A stretch of 64,000 bases of DNA, from contig NZ_CP077970.1 of the NCBI RefSeq assembly GCF_024758505.1, positions 5,952,001 to 6,016,000 of the forward strand, in the 5' to 3' direction. The translations under genes and the position numbers were made by a program. Source of the DNA: Bradyrhizobium arachidis (GTDB taxonomy: Bacteria; Pseudomonadota; Alphaproteobacteria; Rhizobiales; Xanthobacteraceae). The notes below the pieces were generated by a model. The model saw nothing but the letters and a program-made list of their open reading frames with translations. It did no database searches and was not told the origin of the DNA. Below, piece by piece: positions 1 through 9,012 of the stretch (positions are counted from its first letter, which is position 1; the number at the start of each line of letters is the position of its first letter).

Positions 1-900
1 ATTCCGCTCAATCGCGCCTGGCGGCTGACGCTGGTGCTGTTGCTCCTCTCCGGCGTCGTGGGATTCGGGCTCGACTGGGGAGCGGGCAAGCTGCCGGAGC
101 AGACGAGGAACTTGATCAAGGTGATGGATACGCAACTCGACATCGTCCAGGAACACCTGCTGTCGTACGGCGTGGAACTGCTCGGACCCGAAGGCGGCCG
201 CAATTTCTCGCAATGGCTCTTCTCCGATCAGGGCAGGTTTCTCAGCCATGCCCAATTCGTGCTTGGCGGCGCATCAAGCCTGCTGACCGGCGCCCTAGTG
301 ATCCTGTTCCTCGGGATCCTCTTTGCGTTCGATCCGACCAGCCATCGTGACAGCCTGGTCATGCTGGTGAAACAATCCTATCGCGTACGGGCCAGAGCCG
401 TCATGGACGAGATGGGCACCGTCATGCGGCTGTGGTTCGTCGGGCAATTGATCCGCATCATCCTCATGACGCTGTGCGTGTGGATCGCGCTCTACTGGAT
501 CGGGCTCCCCGGACCTTTCGTGCTTGGATTGCAGGCGGGCCTCTCGAATTTCATCCCCTATCTCGGGCCGATCGTGGCCGCCATTCCGATCGCGCTGGTG
601 GCAATGCCGCTCGGCGCCTCGCTGCTGATCTGGGCCGTCGTCATCTACACAATCATTCAGTCGATCGAAGGCTATGTGATCGGCCCGCTGATCCAGCGCC
701 AGGCGGTCGAGATCCCTCCGGCCTGGACCTTGGTCGCGATCGTTCTGCTAGGCGCGCTGTTCGGCGTCATGGGCATCGCGCTCGCCATGCCGCTCGTCGC
801 CGTCGGCCGGGTCGCGATCATCAGGTTCTATGTCGAAGACTGGCTTGGCGATGACCCCAAGCAGGAACTCAACAAGCAGACATTCAACGGCGAACCATGA
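1..900 (+). CDS. AI-2E family transporter (5' end outside window)
   Basis: Polytopic inner-membrane protein of the AI-2E/DUF20 exporter family. The reading frame is open to the left edge, so the N-terminus is missing. The visible part has a soluble stretch near the start, then a hydrophobic pair around 230-330 nt and a C-terminal cluster of membrane segments. The family-typical loop with F-I-P-Y-L-G-P (around nt 550) and the G-Y-V-I-G-P-L-I segment (around nt 670) are clear. Real substrates of this family are mostly unknown; some members are Na+/H+ antiporters, so the AI-2 name should not be taken literally. The next gene starts 10 bases downstream, so co-transcription is likely. Confidence 0.85.
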   Translation: MPLNRAWRLTLVLLLLSGVVGFGLDWGAGKLPEQTRNLIKVMDTQLDIVQEHLLSYGVELLGPEGGRNFSQWLFSDQGRFLSHAQFVLGGASSLLTGALVILFLGILFAFDPTSHRDSLVMLVKQSYRVRARAVMDEMGTVMRLWFVGQLIRIILMTLCVWIALYWIGLPGPFVLGLQAGLSNFIPYLGPIVAAIPIALVAMPLGASLLIWAVVIYTIIQSIEGYVIGPLIQRQAVEIPPAWTLVAIVLLGALFGVMGIALAMPLVAVGRVAIIRFYVEDWLGDDPKQELNKQTFNGEP

Positions 901-910
901 GTGGATGGTC

Positions 911-1504
911 ATGAGCGAGATTGATGTGCAGCGGAGCGAGGGTGCAGAAACTTCCGTGCCGCAGTCGGGAATGGCCCACTTCCTGTGGCAGCAATTGCCT
1001 TACGTTGTGGCGCTGGTGCTCGCGGTCGCCGGCGTTGCCTACACCAATGTCTCGCACCAGCCTCTCGTCGGCTATTGGGAATTTTTGGCACTGGCCATCG
1101 GCGTGGTCTGCGTCATCACCAAATGGCCGGAGGTTGAGGGCAAGCAGGCGCAGCTTCGGTTGATCTGGACCCAGGCGCTGCACTGGGTCGCCGTGCTGGT
1201 GACGATGAACATCATGCTGGTGTCGGGCGTCCAGCAGCTGCTTCCAACACCTGCTACCGGTCTCGTCCTCCTGACCTTGCTCGCGCTCGGCACGTTCCTC
1301 GCGGGCGTGAGCCTTTTGTCGTTGCAAATCTCCTTCCTCGGCCTTGCGATGGGCGTGACCGTCCCGGCCATATCCTGGCTGAAGCAGTCCATCTTCTTCT
1401 TCCTGCTTGGCGGCGTCCTCTTGATCGGACTCGGCCTCACGTTCTGGCTGCGTCAGGACCGACGGCCCGCGCCTGCGAACACCAAGAGCCACGTGGAGGT
1501 TTGA
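911..1504 (+). CDS. Hypothetical multi-pass membrane protein, 197 aa
   Basis: No family recognised. After a polar N-terminal 25 residues there are about five to six hydrophobic segments, ending in a short basic tail (WLRQDRRP). It looks like a small integral membrane protein with no evident catalytic motif. The start at 911 was preferred because it follows the stop of the permease at 900; an in-frame ATG at 905 is an alternative. It lies in a tight run with the AI-2E-type permease before it and the DUF992 protein right after it (next ATG at 1505), so the three are probably one transcript. Confidence 0.7.
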   Translation: MSEIDVQRSEGAETSVPQSGMAHFLWQQLPYVVALVLAVAGVAYTNVSHQPLVGYWEFLALAIGVVCVITKWPEVEGKQAQLRLIWTQALHWVAVLVTMNIMLVSGVQQLLPTPATGLVLLTLLALGTFLAGVSLLSLQISFLGLAMGVTVPAISWLKQSIFFFLLGGVLLIGLGLTFWLRQDRRPAPANTKSHVEV

Positions 1505-1987
1505 ATGCGAATGATGCGATTTTTCGGAGCCATCGGCGCATTGGCACTGCTTTGCACCACCGCCCTGCCCGCGCGCGCCGAGATGTTCAGGGTCGGCAGG
1601 CTCCTGTGCTCGAGCACACCACGCGTCGGACTGGTCCTCGGGTCGGCGCAGGAGTTGCGCTGCGTGTTCGTCACCAGATCAGGCAGACAGTATATCTACG
1701 ACGGACGGATCCGGCGCGTCGGCCTCGATCTCGGCGTCACCAGCGCCGGCACGCTGTCCTGGGCGGTCTTCGCCAAGAACTCCCAGGTCGGCTCCGGCAC
1801 CCTGCGCGGCAACTATGTGGGCGCGAGCGGCAACCTCGCCTTCGGCCCCGGCCTCGGCGCCAACGTGCTGATCGGCGGCTCGCGCCGGAGTGTCATGTTG
1901 CAGCCGCTCTCGATCGAGCGATCGATCGGGCTCAATCTCGCGGCGGGCGTGACCAATCTGACACTGGGGCCGAGAGGACGGCGATAG
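1505..1987 (+). CDS. DUF992 domain-containing secreted protein, 160 aa
   Basis: A signal peptide is clear: two basic residues near the start, a hydrophobic stretch, and an A-R-A cleavage region near residue 24. The mature part has the DUF992 pattern: a conserved first Cys (LLCSS), a second Cys (LRCVF), then a glycine-rich region resembling a beta-structured periplasmic protein. The function of DUF992 is unknown; it is common in Rhizobiales. A GGAGG ribosome site at about 1494 supports the ATG at 1505, which directly abuts the stop codon of the upstream membrane protein. Confidence 0.8.
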   Translation: MRMMRFFGAIGALALLCTTALPARAEMFRVGRLLCSSTPRVGLVLGSAQELRCVFVTRSGRQYIYDGRIRRVGLDLGVTSAGTLSWAVFAKNSQVGSGTLRGNYVGASGNLAFGPGLGANVLIGGSRRSVMLQPLSIERSIGLNLAAGVTNLTLGPRGRR

Positions 1988-2135
1988 TTTGCAGTGGTGA
2001 TGGATCGACGCAGTCACGGTTGGATGCATTGGAACATTCCCGCCCCGTCGCTCAGGGTTTCGTCTGATGTCGACGTTGCGGGTCGGAAGATACCATCCCG
2101 GGAGTGCCGATCACGACGCAGATCAGGAGCATGGC

Positions 2136-2693
2136 ATGACAGTCTATGAACGCCATTCCGGCATCGAAGCTCTGGGTCCGCCTCCACTCTGGGTCTGCGC
2201 ACTGCTTGGCATCGTGCTGATCGCCGCCGGATTCTTCGCGCTCGGCGACATCGCCTTTGCGACCATCCTCAGCGTCAAGCTGATCGGGCTGACGGCGATC
2301 GCAGCCGGCGCGTTCGAGATCATGCATGCGTTCTGGACCAAGGGATGGGGCGGCTTCCATTGGCAGATCATCCTCGGCGCGCTCTATCTCGCTTTCGGAC
2401 TCCTGCTGCTCACGCAGCCGGCGTCCGGCGCCCTGATCCTGACCTATCTCCTCGGCGCCGTGCTGATCGCGTCCGGCGCCATTCGGTCCGTGCTGAGTTT
2501 CGCCCGCTGGCGACAGGGCGGCTGGATGATGCTGATCTCCGGCACCTTCGGATTGCTCGCCGGTGTTTTGATCCTGTTCGGTTTCCCCACCATCAGCGTC
2601 TGGCTCCTTGGATTCCTGCTTGGCGTCGACCTGATCTCGCATGGCCTGGCGTGGCTACTCTATGCGGTTCAGTCCGTGCGCCGGACCGCGTAG
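2136..2693 (+). CDS. HdeD/DUF308 family membrane protein, 185 aa
   Basis: Six hydrophobic helices arranged as three short hairpins with repeated G-x-x-x-L-x-x-G patterns, as in HdeD-type proteins. The E. coli namesake is linked to acid resistance at high cell density; function in alphaproteobacteria is not established. The start at 2136 is chosen for the CAGGAG ribosome site at 2124-2129; a longer reading from 2067 adds a charged, unlikely leader. The 148 bases before it (1988-2135) show no further gene. The Trp/Arg-rich Tat protein follows 17 bases downstream. Confidence 0.8.
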   Translation: MTVYERHSGIEALGPPPLWVCALLGIVLIAAGFFALGDIAFATILSVKLIGLTAIAAGAFEIMHAFWTKGWGGFHWQIILGALYLAFGLLLLTQPASGALILTYLLGAVLIASGAIRSVLSFARWRQGGWMMLISGTFGLLAGVLILFGFPTISVWLLGFLLGVDLISHGLAWLLYAVQSVRRTA

Positions 2694-2710
2694 CAAGAGA
2701 GGAGAAGACG

Positions 2711-3154
2711 ATGAACACTAGCCGCCGGGCTTTCCTGGCCCTCGCTCAGAATGCTGTTGCCGCCGCAGCGATCGGCGCCGTCGGGGTACGTTTTATCGAC
2801 GCTGCAGAAGCGATGCCGATTGATCCCAATCTTGGCCTGGCCGGCAAGCCGTCAGACGTCCTGACTGAAGCGCAGTGGTGGGGACCACCGCCTGCTCCCG
2901 GCTGGGGCGCTCCCGGTTGGGGGCCAGCCCCCGGCTGGGGCCGGCCACCACCGCGCACGCGCCGCTGGGTTTGCTGGTGGGATCGCGGTCGGCGCCGATG
3001 CGGCTGGCAGTCGGGACCGGCGGCCGCTCCTGGTTGGGGAACTACTCCCGGTTGGGGCCCTGCCCCGGGCTGGGGCCGGCCGCCGCGGCGCAGGCGCCGC
3101 TGGGCTTGCTGGTGGCATCGCGGTCGTCGTCATTGCGGATGGCGCTGGTACTAG
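2711..3154 (+). CDS. Tat-exported Trp/Gly/Arg-rich duplicated protein, 147 aa
   Basis: The N-terminus carries a twin-arginine signal (S-R-R-A-F-L-A) followed by an alanine-rich hydrophobic stretch, so export in a folded state is expected. The mature part from about residue 58 consists of two tandem copies of a ~44-residue unit. Each unit has three P-G-W-G repeats, then R-P-P with an Arg cluster, then W-x-C-W-W-x-R-G-R-R-x-C-G-W. Two Cys per unit could form disulfides or bind metal. No family is recognised; similar low-complexity proteins occur in Bradyrhizobium. A strong AGGAGA ribosome site at 2699-2704 fixes the start. Confidence 0.75.
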   Translation: MNTSRRAFLALAQNAVAAAAIGAVGVRFIDAAEAMPIDPNLGLAGKPSDVLTEAQWWGPPPAPGWGAPGWGPAPGWGRPPPRTRRWVCWWDRGRRRCGWQSGPAAAPGWGTTPGWGPAPGWGRPPRRRRRWACWWHRGRRHCGWRWY

Positions 3155-3196
3155 AAGCGTCTCTCGCGGTCCACGCAATGTATCAGCGGGTTTGTC

Positions 3197-3481
3197 ATGA
3201 AGACTGCACAAGCCTCTACCCCGGTGACGAAGCGATCCGGACGCAACAAGCACCGAAGGCTTGTTGCGGCCGTTCTGGCGGCTCTTCTCGTTGGGACGAT
3301 CTGCTACGGCGTGTCGATATGGCGAGCGACACCACCGCTGACACTCCAGGGCAACATCATCATGGGGGTTGCCGCCATCCTGGTTCTCGTGGCCGGGTGC
3401 GGCCTGATCACGCTCATGTTCTACAGTTATCGCAGGGGTTACGACGAGTCCGCGCGCAGCAATCGGCCTTCGCAGGAGTGA
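3197..3481 (+). CDS. Small two-helix membrane protein, 94 aa
   Basis: Basic N-terminal 22 residues (KRSGRNKHRR), then two hydrophobic helices (about residues 23-42 and 52-76) and a short polar tail. No family is recognised. It sits between the Tat repeat protein and the RND efflux operon in the same direction, 63 bases before the adaptor gene. It could be an accessory membrane protein of either neighbour, but nothing in the sequence shows this. Confidence 0.6.
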   Translation: MKTAQASTPVTKRSGRNKHRRLVAAVLAALLVGTICYGVSIWRATPPLTLQGNIIMGVAAILVLVAGCGLITLMFYSYRRGYDESARSNRPSQE

Positions 3482-3544
3482 GCTTGTTCTTCGGAGACCG
3501 CTGATCCTCTCAGTTCTTTCCGCGCTTGGGGCAAGGAGTGCAAG

Positions 3545-4789
3545 ATGTACCTTGCGAAGGTCTCGCTCAGACTGCTCGCAGCGAGCCTTGTCACGATCGC
3601 TATGTGCGGGGCTGGCTCGACCCAGCCAGCTCCGGGCGGTGCGCCCGCGGTCGGTGTCGTCGAGGCGACCAGGCGACCCATCACCGAGACCAGCGAATTC
3701 CTTGGGCGGATCGAGGCGATCAATCGGGTCAACGTCGTCGCGCGAGTCACCGCGTTCCTGGAACAGCGGCTGTTCAACGAGGGCGCCGAAATCAAGAAAG
3801 GCGACGAGCTCTATCGGCTCGAGCGCGGTCCCTTCGAGGCCGATCTCGCATCCAAAGAGGCGCAGGTCGCGCAGCTCCAGGCTACGCTCGACAACGCGAA
3901 GCTGACGACTGAGCGCGCGCGCACCCTGCTCGGCGGACCGGCCGGCCAACAATCCACCTATGACGCGGCAATCGCGAACCAGCGCAGCCTGGAAGCCCAG
4001 GTGCAGGCCGCACAGGCACAGGCCCAGGCGTCCCGAATAAATCTCGACTACACGCTGATCAGCGCGCCGATCGACGGCAAGATAGGACGCACAGCCGTGA
4101 CAGAGGGCAACGTCGTCGGTCCAAGCTCAGGCGTGCTGACCACCATCGTGAGCCAGGACCCGATGCACGTCACCTTTCCGGTGCCGCTGCGCCAGGGGCT
4201 GGAACTGCGCGAACGATACGGACCGCAAGGCGGCCTGGAAGCGGTGGTGATCAGGCTGCGGCTGCCGGATGGCCGCACATACGGCCAATCCGGCAAGCTG
4301 AATTTCGTCGACAACACCATCGCGCAAAACACCGATACGATCACCGTGCGGGGCGAGATCGCCAACCCGATCCTGCGTGCCCCTTCGGCAGCAGGCGTGA
4401 CCGTTCACGAGCTGACCGACGGCGAATTCGTCACCGTCGTTCTCGAAGGTGTGCAGCCGGTCGAGGTGCTCGCAATCCCCCGCTCCGCAGTGCTCTCCGA
4501 CCAGCAGGGCGACTACGCGCTCACCGTCGGCCCCGACAACAAGGCCGAGCAGCGGCGTATCCAGCTCGGACAGTCGACCCCCACCATCGCCGCCGTGATC
4601 AGCGGCCTTGCGGCCGGCGATCAGGTGATCGCCGAAGGACTGCAACGCGTTCGCCCCGGCCAGATCGTGTCGCCGGGACCGGCAAGTCCGTTGATCCTGT
4701 CGAGCATGAAGCCCGGCGCGGGCGATGCGGCTCCGCACGCGGATCGCGGCACCTCCGGCACGGCGCGCCCGGCGGACACCAAGCCATGA
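3545..4789 (+). CDS. RND efflux periplasmic adaptor (AcrA/MexA type), 414 aa
   Basis: Membrane-fusion subunit that bridges an RND pump and an outer-membrane channel. After an N-terminal signal or anchor, the order is typical: barrel-sandwich hybrid half ([11 protein letters not shown]), alpha-helical hairpin with Ala/Gln heptads (residues ~95-165), second lipoyl half ([10 protein letters not shown]), then beta-barrel and membrane-proximal domains. AAGGAG lies just before the ATG. The stop overlaps the pump gene by ATGA, showing translational coupling. No TolC-like channel gene is in the window, so the complex must borrow one from elsewhere. Confidence 0.92.
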   Translation: MYLAKVSLRLLAASLVTIAMCGAGSTQPAPGGAPAVGVVEATRRPITETSEFLGRIEAINRVNVVARVTAFLEQRLFNEGAEIKKGDELYRLERGPFEADLASKEAQVAQLQATLDNAKLTTERARTLLGGPAGQQSTYDAAIANQRSLEAQVQAAQAQAQASRINLDYTLISAPIDGKIGRTAVTEGNVVGPSSGVLTTIVSQDPMHVTFPVPLRQGLELRERYGPQGGLEAVVIRLRLPDGRTYGQSGKLNFVDNTIAQNTDTITVRGEIANPILRAPSAAGVTVHELTDGEFVTVVLEGVQPVEVLAIPRSAVLSDQQGDYALTVGPDNKAEQRRIQLGQSTPTIAAVISGLAAGDQVIAEGLQRVRPGQIVSPGPASPLILSSMKPGAGDAAPHADRGTSGTARPADTKP

Positions 4790-7700
4790 TATCCGGCGTA
4801 TTCATCGATCGTCCGCGCCTGTCGATGGTGGTTGCCTTCATCATCACCATCGCTGGTGCGCTGGCACTCACGCAAATCCCGGTGGCGCAATTTCCGGACA
4901 TCGTGCCGCCGCAGGTCACCGTCGCCGGCACCTTCCCCGGCGCCTCCGCGGAGGTCGTCGAGAGCAGCGTCGCCCAGCCCCTCGAAGCGCAGGTGATCGG
5001 CGTCGACCGCGCGCTCTACATGAAATCGACCAGCGCCAATGACGGCACCTATACGCTCACGGTGTCCTTCGCGCTCGGCACCAATCCCGACATCAATACG
5101 GTCAACGTCAACAACCGCGTCCAGAGTGCACTGTCGCAACTGCCTACGGAGGTGCAGCAACAGGGCGTGACCGTGCGCAAGCGGTCTTCGGCGATCCTGC
5201 AATTCCTCGTGCTCTACAGCGCCGACGGACAGCAGGATCCGCTCTTCATCACCAACTACGCCATCATCAACGTGCTCGATGCCCTCGCCAGCACGTCCGG
5301 GGTGGGCCAGGTCAACCTGTTCGCCAAGATGAACTACTCGATGCGGATCTGGTTCGATGGCCAGCGGCTCACCAGCCTCAACCTGACCCCGTCGGACGTC
5401 ATTGCCGCCATCCGTGCGCAGAGCGTCCAGGCGCCGGTCGGCCGCATCGGCGCACGACCGGTCAGCGACGACCAGCAATTCCAGTTCAACGTGCAGACCC
5501 TCGGCCGGTTGGCGACGGTCGATCAATTCGCCAATGTCGTTCTTCGCTCAAATCCCGATGGTTCGTCACTGCTCGTCAAGGACGTCGCCCGCGTCGAGAT
5601 GGGCGCGCAAAGTCTCGACAGCGAAGCGCGGATCGACGGGCGCGCCGCCGTGCCGGTCGCGATCTACCTTGCGCCCGGCGCCAATGCCGTAACCACGGCG
5701 CGGGCCGTGGCGGAGACGATGCAGCGGCTGGCCGTGCGGTTTCCCGCGGGCCTGAACTACCTCGTGCAATACGATTCCACGAGCTTCGTTCGAGATACGA
5801 TCGCAGAGGTGTTGCGGACGCTGGCCGAGGCCTTCGTCCTCGTGGTGATCGTGGTTTACCTGTTTCTCGGCAACCTGCGCGCCACGGTGATTCCGGCCAT
5901 TGCCGTCCCGGTGAGTCTGGTGGGGACCATCGCCGTCCTGCTGGCGTTCGGCTACACGGTCAATACGGTGTCGCTGCTGGCGATGGTGCTCGCCATCGGC
6001 ATCGTCGTGGACGATGCCATCGTCGTCGTCGAGAACGTCGAACGCGTCATGGAGGAAGAGCCGGATATTTCTCCGGCCGAGGCCAGCAAGAAGGCCATGA
6101 CGCAGATCACCGCGCCGATCATTGCAATCACGCTGGTGTTGCTTTCCGTATTCGTGCCGATCGCATTCATCCCCGGCATCTCCGGCACACTGTTTCGTCA
6201 GTTTGCGGTGACGATCAGCGCCGCTATGATGATTTCGGCGCTGAATGCACTGACACTGTCGCCCGCATTGTGCGCGCTGTTCCTGCGTCACACCGGCCCT
6301 CGGCGCGGCATCATGGGCCGCGTCCTCGGCGGCATCGACTGGCTGCGCGATCGCTACAGCGGTGGCGTCCGGCGGCTGGTGCGCGTGGCCGGACTATCGC
6401 TCCTCCTCGTCGCGGTGTTTGCCGCCGGCATCTTCGGCATGTCGCTGATCACGCCAACGGGGTTTTTGCCGGAGGAAGACCAAGGCGCCTTCTTCACCTC
6501 GGTGCAACTGCCGGACGGCGCGTCGGTGGCGCGAACCAGCGAAGTCACCCAACAGATCGAACAACTCCTGAAGCAGATGCCGGCCGTCGACCACGTCCTT
6601 GCCATCATCGGCTTCTCCCTGCTCGACGGCGCGTCCGAACCGAACAGCGCGCTGGTGGTCACACGCCTGAAGCCGTTTGCCGATCGTACGGCGGCCGCGG
6701 ATTCGGCCCAAGCATTGATCGCACGCACCTTCGCGGCCGGTGCGCAGATCCGTCAGGCCAACGTGCTGCCGTTCAACCTGCCGCCGATCATCGGGCTCTC
6801 CACCGGCGGCGGATTCGAATACCAGCTCCAGGCGCTGGAAGGACAGAGCCCGGCCGCAATCTCCAGCGTCACGGGCGCGCTGATCGGCGCCGCAAACGCC
6901 GATCCGCGGCTGGCGCGCGTCTTCTCGACCTTCACGGCGACCAATCCGTCCTTGTATCTCGACATCGACCGCCGCAAGGCGCAGGCGCTCGGCGTCGGCA
7001 TCAACGACATCTTCACCGCCCTGCAGGCGACGCTTGGCGGCATCTACGTCAACAACTTCAACCTGTTCGGCCGCACCTGGCAGGTGAACGTTCAGGGCGA
7101 AGCGTTCGATCGCGCGGACATCTCAGACATCTGGCGAATCTACGTGCGCAACAGCACGGGCGAGATGGTGCCTTTGCGATCGCTGGCCGGCGTCAAGATC
7201 GTGACCGGGCCCCAGGTGATCACCCGCTACAACAACTATCGCTCGGTGACGGTCAACGGCAGCCCGGCGCCGGGCGTTTCCTCAGGCACTGCGATTGCCA
7301 CGATGGCACAACTCTCCGATGCCGTGCTGCCCTCGGGTTACAGTTTCGCGTGGACCGGCACCGCCTATCAGGAGCAGCAGGCCGCCGGCCAGACCGGCAC
7401 TGTGCTCATGCTCGCCGTGTTGTTCGCTTACCTATTCCTGGTCGCGCTCTATGAGAGCACGATCATCCCGATTCCGGTGCTGCTGTCGGTCGTCGTCGGC
7501 GTGCTGGGCTCCTATGTCGGCATCAAGCTCGCGGGCCTCAATCTCGATCTCTACGGCCAGATCGGGCTCGTGGTGCTGATCGCACTCGCCGCCAAGAACG
7601 GCATTCTGATCGTCGAGTTCGCGAAGGAGCGCCGTGAAGCCGGCGTGGGCCTCAACGACGCGGCGATCCAGGGAGCCCATATGCGCTTCCGTGCGGTCAT

Positions 7701-7938
7701 GATGACCTCGGTCGCCTTCATTCTGGGTCTCTTGCCGCTCGTGATCGCAGCTGGTGCCGCAGAGATCAGCCGCAGAGCTGTCGGGACCGCCGTCTTCGCC
7801 GGCATGCTCGCCGCAAGCTCGATCGGGATCTTCATGATCCCGATGCTCTACGTGACATTCCAGCGCCTGCGCGAGCGCGCCAAGGAGGCTTCCAAACCAA
7901 CCAATCGGCTGACGCCGCCTGTGGATGACACGGTCTAG
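4786..7938 (+). CDS. RND multidrug efflux pump inner-membrane subunit (AcrB/MexF type), 1050 aa
   Basis: Proton-driven hydrophobe/amphiphile efflux pump. Length is standard. The N-terminus (F-I-D-R-P-R) and the first helix are typical, followed by a large periplasmic loop. TM4 carries the proton-relay acidic pair (I-V-V-D-D-A-I), and the second half repeats the architecture with a second large loop. The C-terminal helices include the [12 protein letters not shown] relay Lys segment. It overlaps the adaptor gene by 4 bases and is followed 3 bases later by an HlyD-type adaptor. The specific substrate cannot be read. Confidence 0.94.
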   Translation: MISGVFIDRPRLSMVVAFIITIAGALALTQIPVAQFPDIVPPQVTVAGTFPGASAEVVESSVAQPLEAQVIGVDRALYMKSTSANDGTYTLTVSFALGTNPDINTVNVNNRVQSALSQLPTEVQQQGVTVRKRSSAILQFLVLYSADGQQDPLFITNYAIINVLDALASTSGVGQVNLFAKMNYSMRIWFDGQRLTSLNLTPSDVIAAIRAQSVQAPVGRIGARPVSDDQQFQFNVQTLGRLATVDQFANVVLRSNPDGSSLLVKDVARVEMGAQSLDSEARIDGRAAVPVAIYLAPGANAVTTARAVAETMQRLAVRFPAGLNYLVQYDSTSFVRDTIAEVLRTLAEAFVLVVIVVYLFLGNLRATVIPAIAVPVSLVGTIAVLLAFGYTVNTVSLLAMVLAIGIVVDDAIVVVENVERVMEEEPDISPAEASKKAMTQITAPIIAITLVLLSVFVPIAFIPGISGTLFRQFAVTISAAMMISALNALTLSPALCALFLRHTGPRRGIMGRVLGGIDWLRDRYSGGVRRLVRVAGLSLLLVAVFAAGIFGMSLITPTGFLPEEDQGAFFTSVQLPDGASVARTSEVTQQIEQLLKQMPAVDHVLAIIGFSLLDGASEPNSALVVTRLKPFADRTAAADSAQALIARTFAAGAQIRQANVLPFNLPPIIGLSTGGGFEYQLQALEGQSPAAISSVTGALIGAANADPRLARVFSTFTATNPSLYLDIDRRKAQALGVGINDIFTALQATLGGIYVNNFNLFGRTWQVNVQGEAFDRADISDIWRIYVRNSTGEMVPLRSLAGVKIVTGPQVITRYNNYRSVTVNGSPAPGVSSGTAIATMAQLSDAVLPSGYSFAWTGTAYQEQQAAGQTGTVLMLAVLFAYLFLVALYESTIIPIPVLLSVVVGVLGSYVGIKLAGLNLDLYGQIGLVVLIALAAKNGILIVEFAKERREAGVGLNDAAIQGAHMRFRAVMMTSVAFILGLLPLVIAAGAAEISRRAVGTAVFAGMLAASSIGIFMIPMLYVTFQRLRERAKEASKPTNRLTPPVDDTV

Positions 7939-7941
7939 ACC

Positions 7942-9012
7942 ATGACAAGCAATCGAAAACGCTGGCTGATCGCCCTTCTCGTCGTAGTCCTTGGCGCAGG
8001 CGGCTATTTTGCCTGGCAGAGGCTCGGTGGCGACAGCCTTCCGCCCGGATTTGCCAGCGGCAATGGCCGCATCGAGGCCGTCGAAATCGACATCGCGACC
8101 AAGACGGCCGGGCGCATCCGCGACATCCTCGCCCGCGAAGGCGATCTGGTCTCGGCGGGACAGGCGCTGGCGCAGATGGACACGGTTCAGCTCGAGGCGC
8201 AGTACCGCCAGGCGCAGGCGCAGCTACGCCGTGCCAAGATCGGCATCGACACGGCCAAGAGTCTCGTGACCCAGCGCGAGGCCGAGAAGAAAACCGCGAC
8301 TGCGGTGATCGCGCAGCGCAGCGCTGAACTGGATGCGGCCGCTCGCAAGCTGCAGCGTTCCGAGCAATTGATCAGGACCAACGCCGTGTCGCAGCAGGTG
8401 CTCGATGACGACCGCGCGGCTGCCAACGGGGCGACAGCGGCCGTAGCGGCGGCGGAAGCGCAGCTCGCGGGGTCGGAAGCTGCGATCAGCGCCGCCGAAG
8501 CACAGGTGGTCGATGCAGAAGCCGCCGTCGAGGCAGCGAAGGCCGCGATCGAGAGCATCAAGGCCGACATCAACGACTCGACGCTGCGTGCGCCGCGTGA
8601 TGGACGCGTCCAGTTCCGCGTGGCCCAGCCGGGAGAAGTCCTGACCGCTGGCGGACGCGTGCTCAACCTCGTCGATCTCGGCGACGTCTACATGACCTTC
8701 TTCCTGCCGACGGCGCAGGCCGGCCGCGTCGCCATTGGTTCGGAAGTCCGCCTCGTACTCGATGCCGCTCCGCAATGGGTCATTCCCGCCAAGGCGACGT
8801 TCGTCGCCAATGTCGCGCAGTTCACACCCAAGACGGTCGAGACCGAAGAGGAGCGTCAAAAGCTGATGTTCCGCATCAGGGCACATATTTCACCAGAGCT
8901 GCTGCGGAGAAACATCGAACAGGTCAAGACCGGCCTACCCGGCCGCGCCTTCATCCGCCTTGATCCGAATGCTGAGTGGCCGGCTCAACTGACGGAACAT
9001 CTGGTCAAATGA
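7942..9012 (+). CDS. HlyD-family periplasmic adaptor (YhiI-like), 356 aa
   Basis: Single N-terminal membrane anchor (residues ~8-25), lipoyl half ([10 protein letters not shown]), a long Ala-rich coiled coil of roughly 130 residues, second lipoyl half ([12 protein letters not shown]) and a beta-barrel end. This is the adaptor type that works with ABC-2 exporters such as E. coli YhiI-RbbA-YhhJ. It overlaps the RbbA-like gene by ATGA at 9009-9012. Its placement behind a complete RND pair means one operon codes for two adaptor-exporter sets. Confidence 0.88.
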   Translation: MTSNRKRWLIALLVVVLGAGGYFAWQRLGGDSLPPGFASGNGRIEAVEIDIATKTAGRIRDILAREGDLVSAGQALAQMDTVQLEAQYRQAQAQLRRAKIGIDTAKSLVTQREAEKKTATAVIAQRSAELDAAARKLQRSEQLIRTNAVSQQVLDDDRAAANGATAAVAAAEAQLAGSEAAISAAEAQVVDAEAAVEAAKAAIESIKADINDSTLRAPRDGRVQFRVAQPGEVLTAGGRVLNLVDLGDVYMTFFLPTAQAGRVAIGSEVRLVLDAAPQWVIPAKATFVANVAQFTPKTVETEEERQKLMFRIRAHISPELLRRNIEQVKTGLPGRAFIRLDPNAEWPAQLTEHLVK

